This document shows positions 38,365 to 51,020 of a DNA stretch of 64,000 nucleotides, in pieces. This stretch comes from Absidia repens. Lineage: Eukaryota > Mucoromycota > Mucoromycetes > Mucorales > Cunninghamellaceae. A program made the position numbers and the translations under genes. Numbering within the stretch: the first letter of the stretch is position 1; the number at the start of each line of letters is the position of its first letter. The notes beneath the pieces are model-generated. The model saw only the letters and a program-made list of their open reading frames with translations. It made no database searches and was not told the DNA's origin. The DNA lies in the NCBI GenBank assembly GCA_002105175.1, contig MCGE01000001.1, forward strand, positions 248,001 through 312,000. The letters run 5' to 3'.

Positions 38365-41300
38365 TCACGCTGTTGTAGATTGTTGATTTTGCCAAGCAGT
38401 TGCAAAGACCTTTTGAAATGGATTTGGTGAAGATGCCCTTGAAGATGATGCACTGGTATAATTGGCACGTCCAAGCACTCGACCACCTCCACCAGGCACT
38501 GAAGGTCGAATAAGTGGAGGATCCTCTGGAAGATATGATGACGAATCTAATGCCTCGTCGTCTTGTCCATGACCGTCGGTATCTTCGGATGGTGTAAATA
38601 AATGCCCAAACCGTAATTTCATGTTGTCACCAAACGACTGAAGCTTCGCATTAAATGGGATATCTGGGTTTTGATCGTCGTTATTGATTGCCAGTTGTTG
38701 CTCTAATTGCTTTGCCTGTCGTCTGTTACTGATAAGTGCATCAAGTCGTTTATCACGTTCTTGTCGTGCCGATGGAGATAATGTCCTGCGATGATGCTGC
38801 TGATTACTTGTTGATCCGTCGGTGTGCTGAGTGTTTGATTGTGGTAATCCGTATTTTGAAGAATATGACTATACAATTTGTATTAGTTACATTATACGGT
38901 TACAGTTGTTGTTTTTTTCTATTCTTTGGTGACTTACGTCAAAAATATTTTTTGCTCGGTCTAATAAACCAGGAGGTGGTCCCACTTCAGGATGAAGGCT
39001 TCTTTCCAATGATTTCCGTTCTAATGGGAGGAAAAAAAGAAAAGGGTAGGATGATTTCATTTCATATGCCAACAGCGTTCCGTCACTTCCTCCCAAAAAT
39101 ACAACAACAAATTCTTACCTTCTAAAATGAGCTCTCTTCCTTCAGCTGCACTAACATCCAGTTGCCCACTACTTTCAAGATCATTTTGATTGTTATCGCC
39201 GTTGTGATTGCTATCGCCAAACCACCTGAATGAAGGAGCATTAAAAAACGCCGATAAAGCTGGGACCAAAATAAGTACAGGGAACCAGTCCATGAATGTG
39301 GTTCCTAAGAAAGGTACAAGATCAGCTTTACCCATAAACTGCGTGTAGAGTAAGAGCCAATTTTAGTAACCTTCATTTGTTTCCTTTTCATTGTTCATTT
39401 CCCAAGTATTATTACCTGGCTGAATACAGTTTCCGATTTATTTCGAAGGATTTCCGTTGACCCAAGCAGGTTGATATAGTTGTAGCATAATGGTGCCCTG
39501 AAGCAATAAAGTAAAATAAAAAGTTGAAGCATTGTCATACATACACGAATCAATATTCACTTACATCATTTTACACATGTATCCTGTAAACCATAAAAGA
39601 CTGTTGGGGTCAGTGTGATGATGCGGTATCAACAAATACAGATTAAAGAATCGGATCTTGAAGAGAGATGTGTAAACACAAAGGCACATCCAAGTGAGCA
39701 CAAAGAATGATAAAACCTATATAGCAGATGAAATCCGTCAATATTGATGGTGAACAAATACGCTAACCCATTATTACCTCTATAGCTGCATAATTTAGTC
39801 CACATGCATTGATTGCCAGGCCCACGATAGAGATGAGATATGACTGCACATTGAACGTAAGTTCGGACCATAAGATACAAATGCTGATAACACCGAGAAT
39901 AACCGCGAGGATTCGATATACAATGGTTCTAAATACAATAACCCACCACCATTCTGATGTTGATATTTTAGCAAAGTAATTGTTATTCATCTTTAAACCA
40001 TGACTTTTTTTTTTTTTTTTTGTTTGCTTTTCAATTACCTATCCTTGACTTTGTCTCCGCCCATGAAGATAATTCGTCCTGGGGTTGTATACTTGACTGG
40101 AAACGTCTAAAAAAAATAAAACAATTAAGGGGAAGAACAGTCAGAGGTTCCGGTTCCTGTGTCTTTTACCTATGAGAGTTTGCTTTGTTCGTTTCGATAT
40201 CTTGTAAATAAAAGGCCTCCGCCAGAAGGTTGTTCCATAAGCTAAATGAAAGAAAGTGTTAGTATCGGACACATGACGTCCCTCCTATTCCTATGATACT
40301 TACGCAGATTTCCGAGCTTTCATTCGTGACGCCAATATCATGTTTCGGTTCAGAGTAACAATGTATTCCTCGGTCAGTGTTTGAGGGATACCAGCCGAAT
40401 GGTCCCGATCAGCATAGTCTGGATGCTTAGTAAAAGGGAAACGCTTCGTCGTATTGTCGACCAATTTTCGAAGGTGGGGATCAGAGCGAAGGGGCCGGTA
40501 AGAAATGGTGTTGATAGTCTATATCAGTTCGATAAGAATAAAAAGTAAACGTAATCAGGTACCCTGTTCCCTTGAAATCTATGTATTGTTTACCTTCGCC
40601 AATTCATTGAATTCCAGCTCACTGTCCATGCATTCTTCCTTGACACGTGGCGCTTTGGTGTAAATTTCGTTCAAAAGCCTTTTGATATCTGTAGCATACC
40701 ATAATTTTCTTGGCACTGCCACAAGACCATATCCCATAAACATAATCACCAAAAATAACCCCCAGCTGTTTGCCATTGCCATCACAAATGCTTGAAGCTT
40801 TGCCCTATAAATCAGCAGTTTGATACCATGGAAGGTTAATACCATACACCCGATATACCTTGTTCTCCTTTTTTTTTTTTTACCTTGTAGTGATACCGCC
40901 CTTAAAGACAAGATAAAATAAGCCAAGGATACCAAGAACGACATATATCGTATAAAATCGTATGTTCACTTTGGCAGCGGACTTTAAGCGTTTCAGGATA
41001 TTGAATTCACCTGTATTGACAAAGGCTTGCATCATGGGAATGACCATCCTAGTTAAAAAAGAAATAATCAAGTCAGATGTACATCTCCGCATGTATAAAA
41101 TAATATTACTTTACCAAGTCAAGCAAAAGGATGTCCAGTAAATAGTTCGCCAGGCAACATAAAGGACAGGTTCTGAAACCCAAGTCAAAGGTCGACGACA
41201 TTCTACCCCACAGTCTTCATATAAAGTCTATCAGAATATGAAAAATATATATTATTCGTAGGCAAGCCAAACAAGTTCACTTGTTTTTTTCTTTTCGGTT

Positions 41301-41504
41301 GAGAGAAGAGTTTCTTACTGAGGCCATGTCCAAAGGCAGTAACAGGACAATCCAGAAAGGGAAAAACCAGCCAATGACACAAGCGACTGACACATACCAC
41401 GGCTGAGTCTTGATGTTGCCATAAAACGAGACTAAAGATAGCACTATAAAGAAGAGGGTGATGATACTAAGTACAAGAGGTACCCAGTTGCTTTCTTCAA
41501 TCAT
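38365..41504 (-). CDS. LMBR1 domain-containing membrane protein, LMBRD2-like
   Basis: Thirteen exons: 41504-41319, 41227-41115, 41048-40884, 40804-40594, 40518-40304, 40241-40170, 40106-40039, 39953-39778, 39716-39565, 39497-39416, 39338-39119, 39020-38938 and 38868-38365, total 748 residues. About nine membrane segments are seen, starting VPLVLSIITLFFIVLSLVSF. Family landmarks are LPLDMAS after helix 2, a WRTIYWTSFCLTWMVIPMMQ stretch, the WWWVIVFRTIVYRILAVILG helix with ILWSELTF, and PLCYNYINLLG. The C-terminal 200 residues are soluble and charged (PGLLDRAKNIFD and a Ser-rich end). LMBR1-family proteins are endosomal or plasma-membrane proteins; the closest animal homologue, LMBRD2, is linked to receptor signalling. 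Molecular activity is unknown. Confidence 0.9.
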
Positions 41505-41692
41505 GGCGGTGCTAAAAACTGCAATCTAGTGCAAAAGAGAAAGTGCTGGAAAAAGGGGTTGCAAAAAAAAAAAAAAAAAAAAAAAAAATATAGAGAACAA
41601 AAGGGGTTTCAACTCCGTCGCGATTTTCATAAAAGTTCGGCATTCCGGAAGTTTTTTTTTTTTTTTTTTTTTATTATTTACTTAAAATTACC
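41505..41692. promoter_or_regulatory. Compact bidirectional promoter LMBRD2 / MDR
   Basis: Only 188 bp between divergent starts, with a 26-nt A run (41563-41588) and a 21-nt T run (41652-41672) nearly mirror-placed. Both may exclude nucleosomes; inferred. Confidence 0.6.
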
Positions 41693-42778
41693 ATGACTGA
41701 TAATATCCCAGTGGAAATGAAAGCTCTCGTCTTGGAAGAGTTTGGACCTCCTGAAGCTTTGAAATACACGACTGTTCCGGTTCCAAAATTACGCAACCCT
41801 ACCGATGTGCTTGTCAAAGTGCATGCTGCTGGTTTGAACCCTGTGGAATCTCATATGCGAAGCGGCAACATGTTTACCTTCCTGGTCAAGAAACCTGCCA
41901 TTCTCGGTGCTGATTATTCGGGCGTCATTATTGCCAAAGGATCCGCGGTACCTGGCTTTGAAGTGAATGATGCTGTCTTTGGTACTCTCAAATTCCCTTG
42001 CGGCCCTCAAGGCTCTTATGCCGAATATATTGTGGTGGACACGGCTGCTGACAAAGCCATTGCCAAAAAACCCGACAACCTGTCGTTTGTGGATGCTGCT
42101 TCCGTGGGTTTGGCTACTCTCACTGCTCTTGAAGGTGTGGTGTGCAAACGTCCATTGCCATTAGAATACAATGGCGAAGAAGGTGCCCGACCCAAGGTGT
42201 TGGTCATTGGAGCTTCTGGTGGTGTTGGCATGTACGGTGTGCAAATAGCAAAGGCAGTGGGTGCTGAAGTGGTTGGTATTTGCAGTGGTAAAAATGTATC
42301 ATTGGTGGAAGGCTTTGGCGCCGATCGTGTTGTGGATTACAATGATAAGAAGGCAATGGATGATTTGGCCAGTAACGAAAAGGACAGCTTTGACGTAGTG
42401 TTTGATTTGGTTGGAGGCGACGATTATTATCAACGATTCATGCCGTTGGTCAAGCCTAAAACGGGTATGTTCTCGACTGCTGTGGGTCCAACTGCACATA
42501 ATGGCGCAACGAAGCTTAGTATGTTGGATTATCTTTCTTTTGGTGGCACTATTTTTTACCGTCAATTCTTTGCTTCTCGTCGATACAGCATGATTCTCAA
42601 TGTGCCTCAAGACCAGTTTGCCTCTGTCATTGCACCTTGGCTGGAACAGAAGAAACTTGGCACTTTTGTCTCGGAGGAAAATATTTTCGATTTGAAGGAT
42701 GGGAACAAGGCTCATGAAAAGATTGAATCTCAACGAACTGTTGGCAAGATTGTACTTCGTGTGATTCCTGATGCTTAA
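41693..42778 (+). CDS. Zinc-independent MDR oxidoreductase (quinone reductase/RTN4IP1-like)
   Basis: An intronless gene of 361 residues. The N-terminal GroES-like fold reads MKALVLEEFGPPEALKYTTV, then VLVKVHAAGLNPVESHMRSG and ILGADYSGVIIAKGS. The Rossmann half shows VLVIGASGGVGMYGVQIAKA, then VVGICSGKN and DVVFDLVGGDDYY. Typical zinc ligands of alcohol dehydrogenases are absent, which places it with NADPH:quinone reductases and RTN4IP1-type enzymes. Substrate unknown. It shares a 188-bp promoter with the LMBRD2 gene. Confidence 0.9.
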   Translation: MTDNIPVEMKALVLEEFGPPEALKYTTVPVPKLRNPTDVLVKVHAAGLNPVESHMRSGNMFTFLVKKPAILGADYSGVIIAKGSAVPGFEVNDAVFGTLKFPCGPQGSYAEYIVVDTAADKAIAKKPDNLSFVDAASVGLATLTALEGVVCKRPLPLEYNGEEGARPKVLVIGASGGVGMYGVQIAKAVGAEVVGICSGKNVSLVEGFGADRVVDYNDKKAMDDLASNEKDSFDVVFDLVGGDDYYQRFMPLVKPKTGMFSTAVGPTAHNGATKLSMLDYLSFGGTIFYRQFFASRRYSMILNVPQDQFASVIAPWLEQKKLGTFVSEENIFDLKDGNKAHEKIESQRTVGKIVLRVIPDA

Positions 42779-43074
42779 ATCAAGACTTTCTTGAGTCAAG
42801 TCTTGTATCGGGTAGCTTAGTTTAGTTTAGTTTAGCTTAGTTTAGTTATTACTTTTAGTTATTATAATATGTACTGATTTGTATAATGAATAAAAAAATA
42901 TTTTGTGTATACTATCTTATCATGTCAAGTGAAAATTGGGATTTGGGCAAGTAGGGTATACTATCTTATGCATTAACAGACGGTGGGAAATTGCATACAT
43001 ATTTTCAAAATCAGCTTGACAAGGCTATTTGTTGAATTTTTTTTTTCCAGATTTTCTGATTTTTATTTTTGAAC
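42779..43074. other. Gap between the MDR and phosphatase genes
   Basis: Contains a short TTTAG/TTTAGT run at 42817-42847 and the phosphatase promoter. No gene seen. Confidence 0.5.
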
Positions 43075-43904
43075 ATGCTACATATAACGCTCATTAGGCA
43101 CGGGAATACGGATGAAAACCAGAAACGCATACTTCAAGGGCAAAAGGGTAGGTCTATCCCATAATTTATGTTACTTTTTTTGAATGATAGTGTTTTTACT
43201 TAATCTTCAACTACGCTAGATACTTTGCTCAACGAACTAGGTCATCAACAGGCAGCACTGGCTCGAAATAGACTAGTCGATGACAAGTTTGATATGATTT
43301 ACTGCAGTGATCTGCTTCGTTGTCGGCAGGTAAAGGGCGCAAATAGACTTTTCAAAGGCTATATATGTCGTTTTGCTTAATAAACCCATCTCCTTTATTG
43401 CATTAGACGGCCCAAGCTATCCAGGAACATCATCAAGAAGTGCCGATTGCCTTCTTGCCCAAACTTCGTGAACGTAGCTTTGGCGATCTTTCTGGGCAAT
43501 CCTTATCCCATTTGTTTAGCGAGAGCCAGCGTCAGCAGTTGAAGGTGGACGATTTTGTCAAGGCACATGGTGGAGAAACCGAACCAGAATTTGCTGAAAG
43601 GGTGATCAAAGCGTATGATAGTTTAGTCAGGGAATCAATTCAGGCAGGATACCAGCGTATCTTAGTGGTCACACACGGCGGCCCTCTTCGATCACTCTGC
43701 TTCTGGTGGACTTCGACAGCAGGGGTGAAATATCAGTACTTTGGTGACCGTGATCGATTGCGACGTGGGCACCATGGCAATACTGGTATTACGAAGGTGC
43801 GTATTTTACAAGACAATCCTGCAACTGGCATTGTGGAATTATTTAGCTGCTCTGAACATTTGAACAGTATAGGTCCTATCGGTGACATACCTCCCTCTGT
43901 TTAG
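43075..43904 (+). CDS. Histidine phosphatase (phosphoglycerate mutase superfamily, TIGAR-like)
   Basis: Exons 43075-43147, 43220-43329 and 43407-43904 give 226 residues. The catalytic LIRHGNTDEN with the phospho-accepting His is at the N-terminus. YCSDLLRCRQTAQAIQ and LRERSFGDLSGQ (proton-donor Glu) follow, and ILVVTHGGPLRSL carries the second catalytic His. Size and motifs fit small fructose-bisphosphatase or broad phosphatase members of the family rather than glycolytic mutase. Substrate not determined. Confidence 0.92.
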
Positions 43905-44711
43905 CTTATATCTCCCAAACCCCATTTTTATTTTTATATTGCCATTTATTCCTTTTGTTTTGCTATTAAATAAAATCCTTACTTTGAATCTTTTTATCTG
44001 ATGTATGATATTGACTTTTATAAGCCATGCTTTTATTTTATTTACAGTCTGGTATGGAAGTTATTTTGGGGATATAAACGAAACTTGACAACCATAGGAA
44101 GAGGATTGACTGAGATTAGAAAATGAAACGTTTAATATCATGAAAAGCGAGGAGCAGGTTGTGTCAATAAGCGTTTATTGAATTGACAAACTGACAGTTG
44201 ACAGAAATATGTAGATGATATTGCTTTTTTAAAATTCCGATTAGACGTTGAATGCAAAATCAAACCTAATGACCCTCAACACAAACATGACCAATTGCCA
44301 GTAAACTTTCATGATAGTTCAAAGGATGAAATTAAATATAAAAAAATGGACCGACTACTGAGTTGAAAAAGCATATTGGTAATTATATGTATAAACTACG
44401 GTGCATGTCATACTGTTTATCAAATCTGCCAAAAATACAGTATCATATGACATGTATGAATGAATTAATCGCCCCCATTATTCACATGATGGATATATTA
44501 TTAGTTTCACCCGTAGTTGTAGCTTCTCATAGCGTCAATCTAGTTTCCCAAAGCGTCGATCATAATGTTCTTTTTGATTTGGCGGCATTTTAAAATAAAC
44601 TGTAAAAATAGATTCAATCTGCCCTGGCAGTATTTCCACCCGTCTTTTTTTATTTTTTATTACTCTCTCTTTCTCTTTCTTTTATTCTTTACACACAGCA
44701 TCAATATCAAT
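43905..44711. other. Gap between the phosphatase and GYP5 genes
   Basis: 3' flank with AATAAA at about 43970, then AT-rich sequence and a pyrimidine-rich GYP5 leader (44640-44695). No gene, repeat or RNA recognised. Confidence 0.5.
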
Positions 44712-46609
44712 ATGACATCTACCGATATTCTTCAAATTTCCGATCCTTCAGTAGAAAAAAATTCCTCACTAGCAGCACCACCACAACCCGCGTCATCACC
44801 GAACGCCTCTGATACTTCTGAATCTGGCGATACTTTATCAACAATCGAGTCCATCACACCAAAACCAACGGGGCGAAGGAGAAGAGGTACTGTCAGTCAA
44901 CAGCAGCAACCATCGCCTCCGCTCTCTAGCGGAAGTAATACCGGAAAATCCAGCGATACTGTCCCTGAAGAAAATGAACAAGAAACACCGAACGAAGGGC
45001 AGGATACACCACCATCAGTGCCACAACCTGATGAAGAACCTGATGACACTGATTGGGGTAAGCAAAGTAGAAGAACAAATAAACCGTATATGATGAGGAC
45101 CTCGTTCACTAATGGACATATTTTTTTTGATAGAATTTTGGTCTCAGGTGCTTTCTGATTACGACCGAGTGGCAAAAGAAAACTCCAAGGTACTTTTATT
45201 ACATGTCCAACGCGGTGTACCCCAGGCACTTCGAGGTATGGTGTGGCAACTTTTCGCCAAGTCCAAAGATGTCAAATTGGAACAAAAGTATATGCAACTG
45301 CTCAAGGAGGATTCTGTTTACGAAAAGGCAATCCTCCGCGATTTAGACAGGACTTTTCCTCACCATGACTACTTCCAAAACAAAGAAGGGCAGGACGCAT
45401 TATTCAATCTGGTCAAGGCATACTCTCTCTATGAACCTGATGTTGGTTACTGTCAAGGCATTGCGTTTATTGCAGGCCCTTTATTGGTCAATGTAAGCAA
45501 ATTGAAAAGTTGAGGGGTGAAAGATGGATGGCTGCGATGCTAGTATATTTACTGACCCTCGATTCCTTAGATGCCTGAAGAAGAAGCTTTTAGTGTTTTG
45601 GTGAAATTGATGGATGGGTATCAACTCAAAGGACATTTTGCACCTCAACTGAATCTTTTACACCAAAGAATGTATCAACTGGATGGGCTTATTTACGATC
45701 AACTACCACATGTCCATCGCCATTTTGAAAATCAAGGAATCCGATCCAACATGTATGCATCTCAATGGTTTATGACTTTATTCGCTTACAAATTCCCCTT
45801 TGATTTTGTCTTTCGTGTGTACGATTTGATATTGGCTCAAAGTATTGAAGCTTTACACCGATTGGCCGTGGCTCTATTGGAAAAGAATCAATCCGTCATC
45901 TTAAGCTTGGACTTTGATGCGCTGCTTCAGTTTTTGAAAAATGACGTTTTGGAAGCATACAAGGTAAAATGAAAAGAAAAGGCACATGCCATACAGGATT
46001 ACATCGCAAACGACAAAGTTACAAATGCACTAATTTATTATTATTATTTTATTATTAATATGCACTACGTAGGACAATATCAGCAATCTTTTGACAGACG
46101 CATACACCATCAAAATTATACCAAAGCGTCTAGACAAACTCGCCAAAGAATACCAAGTAGAAAGCGCCAAAGCCAATACTGAAGCCGAAGCCATTGAAGC
46201 CCTTCGACGACAAAACAAACTATTATCAGATACCACCAAACAATTGGAAGCCAACATGACTGACCTCCAAAAGGATCATATGAGCGTCGCAAATCAATTG
46301 ATCGAAACCAAAATGGACATTGCGCGGATCAACGATGAGAATGATGCTCTTCGACAACAATCACACGATTTGAAAAAAGCGTTGGAAACTTTACCAGGGG
46401 ACGTGGAACTACGAGTCAAGGATGAATTGGAGGTATTAAGCACCAAGAATTCGGCACTGTCTCAACGCAACACGGCATTGGAGGATCAATTGGCTTACAT
46501 GGAGAAAATGGTTGTAGACATTAAGGTCCTTTACGCGGATAGTGAAAACGAACGGGAAGCTTTACGACAACGGCTGGCCGATCTAAAACGACTTGTGGGG
46601 CAAAATTGA
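44712..46609 (+). CDS. GYP5: TBC-domain Rab GTPase-activating protein, Gyp5-type
   Basis: Exons 44712-45057, 45134-45492, 45571-45963 and 46073-46609 give 544 residues. After a disordered acidic N-terminus, DWEFWSQVLSDYDRVAKEN starts the TBC domain. The arginine finger lies in VQRGVPQALRGMVWQLFAKS and the glutamine finger in YSLYEPDVGYCQGIAFIAGP. FENQGIRSNMYASQWFMTLF and FRVYDLILAQ complete the fold. The last 180 residues form a coiled coil (AEAIEALRRQNKLLSDTTKQ to the end), as in yeast Gyp5 and animal EVI5. Gyp5 acts on Ypt1/Rab1 in ER-Golgi and exocytic traffic. SEC23 and YIF1 in this window serve the same pathway, though not as a cluster. Confidence 0.93.
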
Positions 46610-47057
46610 ATCGGCGTGCATTTTTTATTTTAGTCCAACCATTGAAACTCCACATTTTTATTATTATTATATATATATATCTCACATCATCCAATATTAT
46701 CATTCAGTAGTTACAGTTTATCGGTCTTCGCATTACCATTATTACCCCTCTTATGACCTTTTTGCTTTAGTATAGCTTACAATTATATACTTTCTGTCTT
46801 TATTGTTGTCCTTTGTCAAATAAAAAAAAAAAAAATCGAACAATTTACACAATCATCATCTATCTTTTTTTTTATGGTATTCTTCTGTCCACCGTGTCAA
46901 CTTTTTGATCCAATCACATCAACTCATTTCCATTTTTGGAATCACCGAGTCAAGCAGCAAAGATCTTGTTTAAAAAATACGGGGTTTTTTGTTTATTTTC
47001 TTTTTTCTTTTTCTTTCCTTTTCACTTTTATTATATTATACAACTATATACAATACT
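46610..47057. other. Gap between GYP5 and GCV1
   Basis: TA run at about 46668-46680, AATAAA at about 46820 and an A run before 46836; GCV1 promoter on the right. No gene seen. Confidence 0.5.
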
Positions 47058-48610
47058 ATGCTTTTTAACGTCCAAGCACGCTCTACTACTCTCTTGCGTC
47101 AAGCTCGTCCTTTGATGAAGCGATTCTATGCCACTGAAGAAGTAAGTTATTATGCCTCTGACTGGTGCCTGGGAAGGTTGCGGATTGCATCGGTTTGGTT
47201 TGAATGATACTCATCCTATTTTTTTTTTTTATTTAGAATGTCAAAAAAACTGCTTTGTATGATTTTCATGTGAAACATGGTGGTAAAATGGTGCCCTTCG
47301 CTGGTTATGCTATGCCCGTAGTATACAAGAACTTGGGTGCCTTGGCCTCTCACTTGCACACTCGGGAAAAGGCGTCCATTTTCGATGTCTCACATATGCT
47401 CCAATCACGGTAAGAATAAAGAAAGAAAGAAAGAAAGAAAGAAAGAAACAGCGGGAGACTGCACAAGCAAAGGGAAGGACATCGACTGATTCTTTTTGTC
47501 GGGATAAATAGTGTTGTTGGAAAGGATCGTCAAAAGTTCTTTGAAACTTTATGTGTGGCCGATTTACACAATATGCCAGTAGGTCAAGGTACTTTGTCAT
47601 TGTTCACCAACGAACAAGGTGGTATCATTGATGATACGATTATCATGCAACAAGAAGATTGTCTTTATGTGGTATCCAATGCTGGTTGTGCTGACAAGGA
47701 TTTGGCCCATATCCGCAAACAATTGGCTTTGTTCCAACAAAAGGGAGGTGATGTTGACTTCCAAGTAATTGATGATCATTCATTAATTGCTATCCAAGGT
47801 CCCAAGGCTGCCGCTGCTTTACAAGAATTGATTGGAAAGGATTTGTCGGACTTCAGCTTTATGCACGGTCGCTTCTTGGATGTTGCTGGTGTTCCTTGTC
47901 ATGTGGCTCGCTCTGGTTATACTGGTGAAGATGGTTTTGAAGTAAGTAAATGAAAGGATAAAAATGTATCTGGCTCACAAAACAAAAACAAAGAGATGGT
48001 ATGCTTACTGATCATATCATTTCCAGTTATCTGTCCCTACCCCTGAAATTGTTACCATTACTGAAAAATTGTTGGCCAACCCTGATGTTGAAATGGCTGG
48101 ACTCGGAGCTCGTGACAGTTTACGTTTAGAAGCTGGACTTTGTCTTTATGGAAATGACTTGGATGAATCAACCACCCCTGTGGAAGCTGGTTTGACCTGG
48201 ACTATTGGTAAGGGGAGAACAGAAATGGTTGTCACAATATAGTGTAAGATTTAACTTTTTTGTTTTTATTGAAATGAATAGCCAAGTCACGCCGTGAAAC
48301 TGGTGGTTTCTTGGGTGCCGAACACATTTTACCTCAAATCAAGGGCGGTGTGTCCCGCCGCCGGGTTGGTTTGACCGTCCAAGGAGCCCCTGCTCGTGAT
48401 GGTGCTGAAATCTTGAACAAGGAAGGACAAGTGATTGGTAACATTACTTCTGGGTGTCCCTCCCCCAGCTTGAAGAAGAACGTCGCCATGGGGTATGTCA
48501 AGAATGGTTTCCACAAGAAGGGTACTGAACTGGATGTCCGCGTTAGAAATAGAATTCAAAAGGCCGTCATTGAAAAGATGCCCTTCGTCCCCTCCAACTA
48601 CCACAAGTAG
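47058..48610 (+). CDS. GCV1: Aminomethyltransferase (glycine cleavage T-protein), mitochondrial
   Basis: Transfers the methylene group from the H-protein lipoyl arm to tetrahydrofolate, releasing ammonia. Exons 47058-47141, 47237-47409, 47512-47941, 48027-48207 and 48282-48610 give 398 residues. The first 25 residues ([20 protein letters not shown]) form a mitochondrial presequence, with likely cleavage before FYATEE. Family motifs are [70 protein letters not shown] and [20 protein letters not shown]. It makes methylene-THF, the substrate of the MTHFR at 4317-6492, though that enzyme is cytosolic. Confidence 0.97.
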
Positions 48611-48876
48611 ATTTATTATTTCCCCTTCTCGTTTTATATATCATTCATTTAAATAAAATTCATCGCTCTTAACTTTTTTTTTTTTTTTTTTTTTTTGCAT
48701 TATATTGATCTATTGGATTGAATTTGACACCCCGCCATCAGCCACTCGATTTTTTTTTATAACCCCCACTTCCTTTCCCTTTTTGTTGTTTCTTCTCTTT
48801 TTTCTCTTTTTCCTTCTTTTTTATACCCAGTCTATTGACACATTCATCTCTCTGTATATATATTTTACATATTAAA

Positions 48877-49524
48877 ATGAAGGATTACCAACGTGAATTT
48901 ATTGAATTTGCTCTTGCCAACGAAGTCCTCAAGTTCGGTTCATTTGTGCTCAAATCTGGCCGCGTGTCACCTTACTTCTTTAATGCTGGTTTGTTCAACA
49001 GTGGTAAGACTTTGGGTTCCATTGGCCGGTTCTACGCCGCTGCTTTGCTCGATGCTGACTTCAAGTACGATGTGCTCTTTGGTCCTGCTTACAAGGGCAT
49101 TCCTTTGGTGTGTGCCACTGCTTTGGCTTTGACGAACGAACACGGACAAGAAGCTCCCTTTGCTTTCAACCGCAAGGAAAAGAAGGATCATGGTGAAGGT
49201 GGTGATATTGTGGGCACCCCGTTACAAGGCCAAATTGTCGTTGTCGATGATGTGATCACCGCAGGTACGGCGATCAACGAATCCATTGAAATCATCCGTG
49301 GTAACAAGGCTCACTTGGCCGGTGTCCTGGTCGCTGTCGATCGCGCCGAAGTCGCTCCCGATGGTTCCGGTAAATCCGCGATTCAAGCTGTCCAGGAAAA
49401 GAACAACATTCCCGTCCGTGCTATCATTACTATGGACCACATTATGGAATTCATGTCCGAAAAGGGTACCTATGAAAAGGAATTGGCTTTGATGAAGGAA
49501 TACAAGTCTCAATATGGAATCTAA
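48877..49524 (+). CDS. URA5: Orotate phosphoribosyltransferase
   Basis: Makes OMP from orotate and PRPP in pyrimidine synthesis. An intronless gene of 215 residues. Present are FGSFVLKSGRVSPYFFNAGL, FGPAYKGIPL, FNRKEKKDHGEGG (active-site loop) and the PRPP-binding VVVDDVITAGTAINE. Length equals the fungal family. The leader is strongly pyrimidine-rich (48745-48830), as is common for highly expressed fungal genes. Confidence 0.97.
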   Translation: MKDYQREFIEFALANEVLKFGSFVLKSGRVSPYFFNAGLFNSGKTLGSIGRFYAAALLDADFKYDVLFGPAYKGIPLVCATALALTNEHGQEAPFAFNRKEKKDHGEGGDIVGTPLQGQIVVVDDVITAGTAINESIEIIRGNKAHLAGVLVAVDRAEVAPDGSGKSAIQAVQEKNNIPVRAIITMDHIMEFMSEKGTYEKELALMKEYKSQYGI

Positions 49525-50099
49525 AATCAATCGTAGCATATTATTTAGTTTGTTAGTCATACTTTATTATAGCTATTCTCCCCTCTATTTTATTTTAATA
49601 AAGATCTCTTCATTTTCATTATTATTATTATTGTGTTTTTGTGTGCTTGTGTTTTGATTATTGACATGTGTGCACCAAATTATATAGCTTTAATCAAAAA
49701 TGACCATGAATAACCCGACGTAGTTGGCACGCATTATAACCGCCTAATGACTCCTTATAGGCATACATGATACAATTTTTTTTTATCTTACCCTTGTCCC
49801 TTTGTTTTTGTTTTCCTGACCACTTTATCCGCCCAAATTCAAAAAAAAAAAAAAAAAAAATGTTTGACGAGATGTATACATTCAAACGTAGGCTATGATA
49901 AGGTTTGGGAATTAGACGCCATTGTCATTTATAAGCCCTTAAGGCTTACTCGCCATGCAGGCCAGATTATTTGTGTGTATTGAAAAAAAAAAAAAAAAAA
50001 AAATAGGCACGTACCGAAGTCTTCGCCGTTTCTCACTACGGTGGACAGCCCCTTGGCGTCTAAGTGATTTTATGTATATATATATATTTATATATCATG
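49525..50099. other. URA5 3' flank
   Basis: AATAAA at about 49598; A run at 49840-49860. A decayed copy of the 24.2-kb hairpin module lies at 50022-50062 (GTCTTCGCCGTTTCTCACTA, then GGACAGCCCCTTGG). No gene. Confidence 0.5.
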
Positions 50100-51020
50100 C
50101 GCAATGAAAATAATGAACACTATAATAGGTTTTAGGGAAGTCTCCGTTGTGGACGCGGTTTAGATTGGATAATATGAATGGTAGAATGGGAATGGCACCT
50201 ACGTTTCACACCACATAACATAGAACTGCAAACTAGTCGCTGGGCTCTGCATGGAAAGTAGGCACGGTGTGTGATTATAAAGAAGGTGTTTGGTAAAACA
50301 CCCATAAAACAGCAACAGTAGCAACATTGTTCACTACGCGATAATTGAGAGGACAGTCTAGAAACAGGTAATTTTTATTGAAGCATAAAATATACTGGGT
50401 CAATGCTAACTGAGACGAGGGGTTCATTCCAACAAGGGATTGAATGGAAGTATGTATTGGAGGAAGGTTGAAGGAGACTATATGAGATTTGAAGAATGGT
50501 CAACACTGATCTGAAGGTACAATTATAAAAAAAAAATGACCTATTATAATGGTACTGCAAAAACTGGCTATCTTTGTAACGTAAAAGCGGACAATACTAG
50601 TCAAGAGGGGATAGTAGTAAAAAAGAAATTTATTGCACAAGACATGAATGAGACTACTGGGGCCGTTTTTTATTTATTTATTGAAGTAATAAAAAGAGAC
50701 AGCTTTTATTCAGATGCATATATAGACTACGGACAAACTAAAACTAAACTAAGCTAATGGGGATTTTAAAAAGTTAACTAATGGTGGTCGCAAATCCTAG
50801 ATCCAAAATGAAAGGGTTTCCCCCATGCATCTTGTAATTCCTGAGCTGAAAACGCTTCTAAACTATTACTGACACTAGTCTTACTCCAACATAACTTCAA
50901 AGAAGTTGAATGATGAAGAAAAAGAGAAGGAGAAAAAAAAAAAGGAAAAAAAAGGAAGAGGTGGGAAAAAAGGCTTGGAGCGAATAAATATTCACGTGGG
51001 CGGGATTTGAAATGAGCTCT
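50100..51020 (-). repeat. Dispersed non-coding repeat, copy B
   Basis: Minus-orientation copy, colinear with copy A. It shares AATATGA.TGGTAG (50168), AAACTAAACTAAGCTAATG (50742), the core with AAAATGAAAGGGTTTCCC (50806) and the CACGTG..CGGGATTTGAAATG end (50992-51015). It lies between the tail-to-tail genes URA5 and HAP3. Confidence 0.75.

Noticed and set aside
42817..42847. TTTAG-type run as an internal telomere repeat
   Set aside because: Short, irregular (TTTAGT/TTTAGC), in a 3' flank; better explained as a microsatellite.
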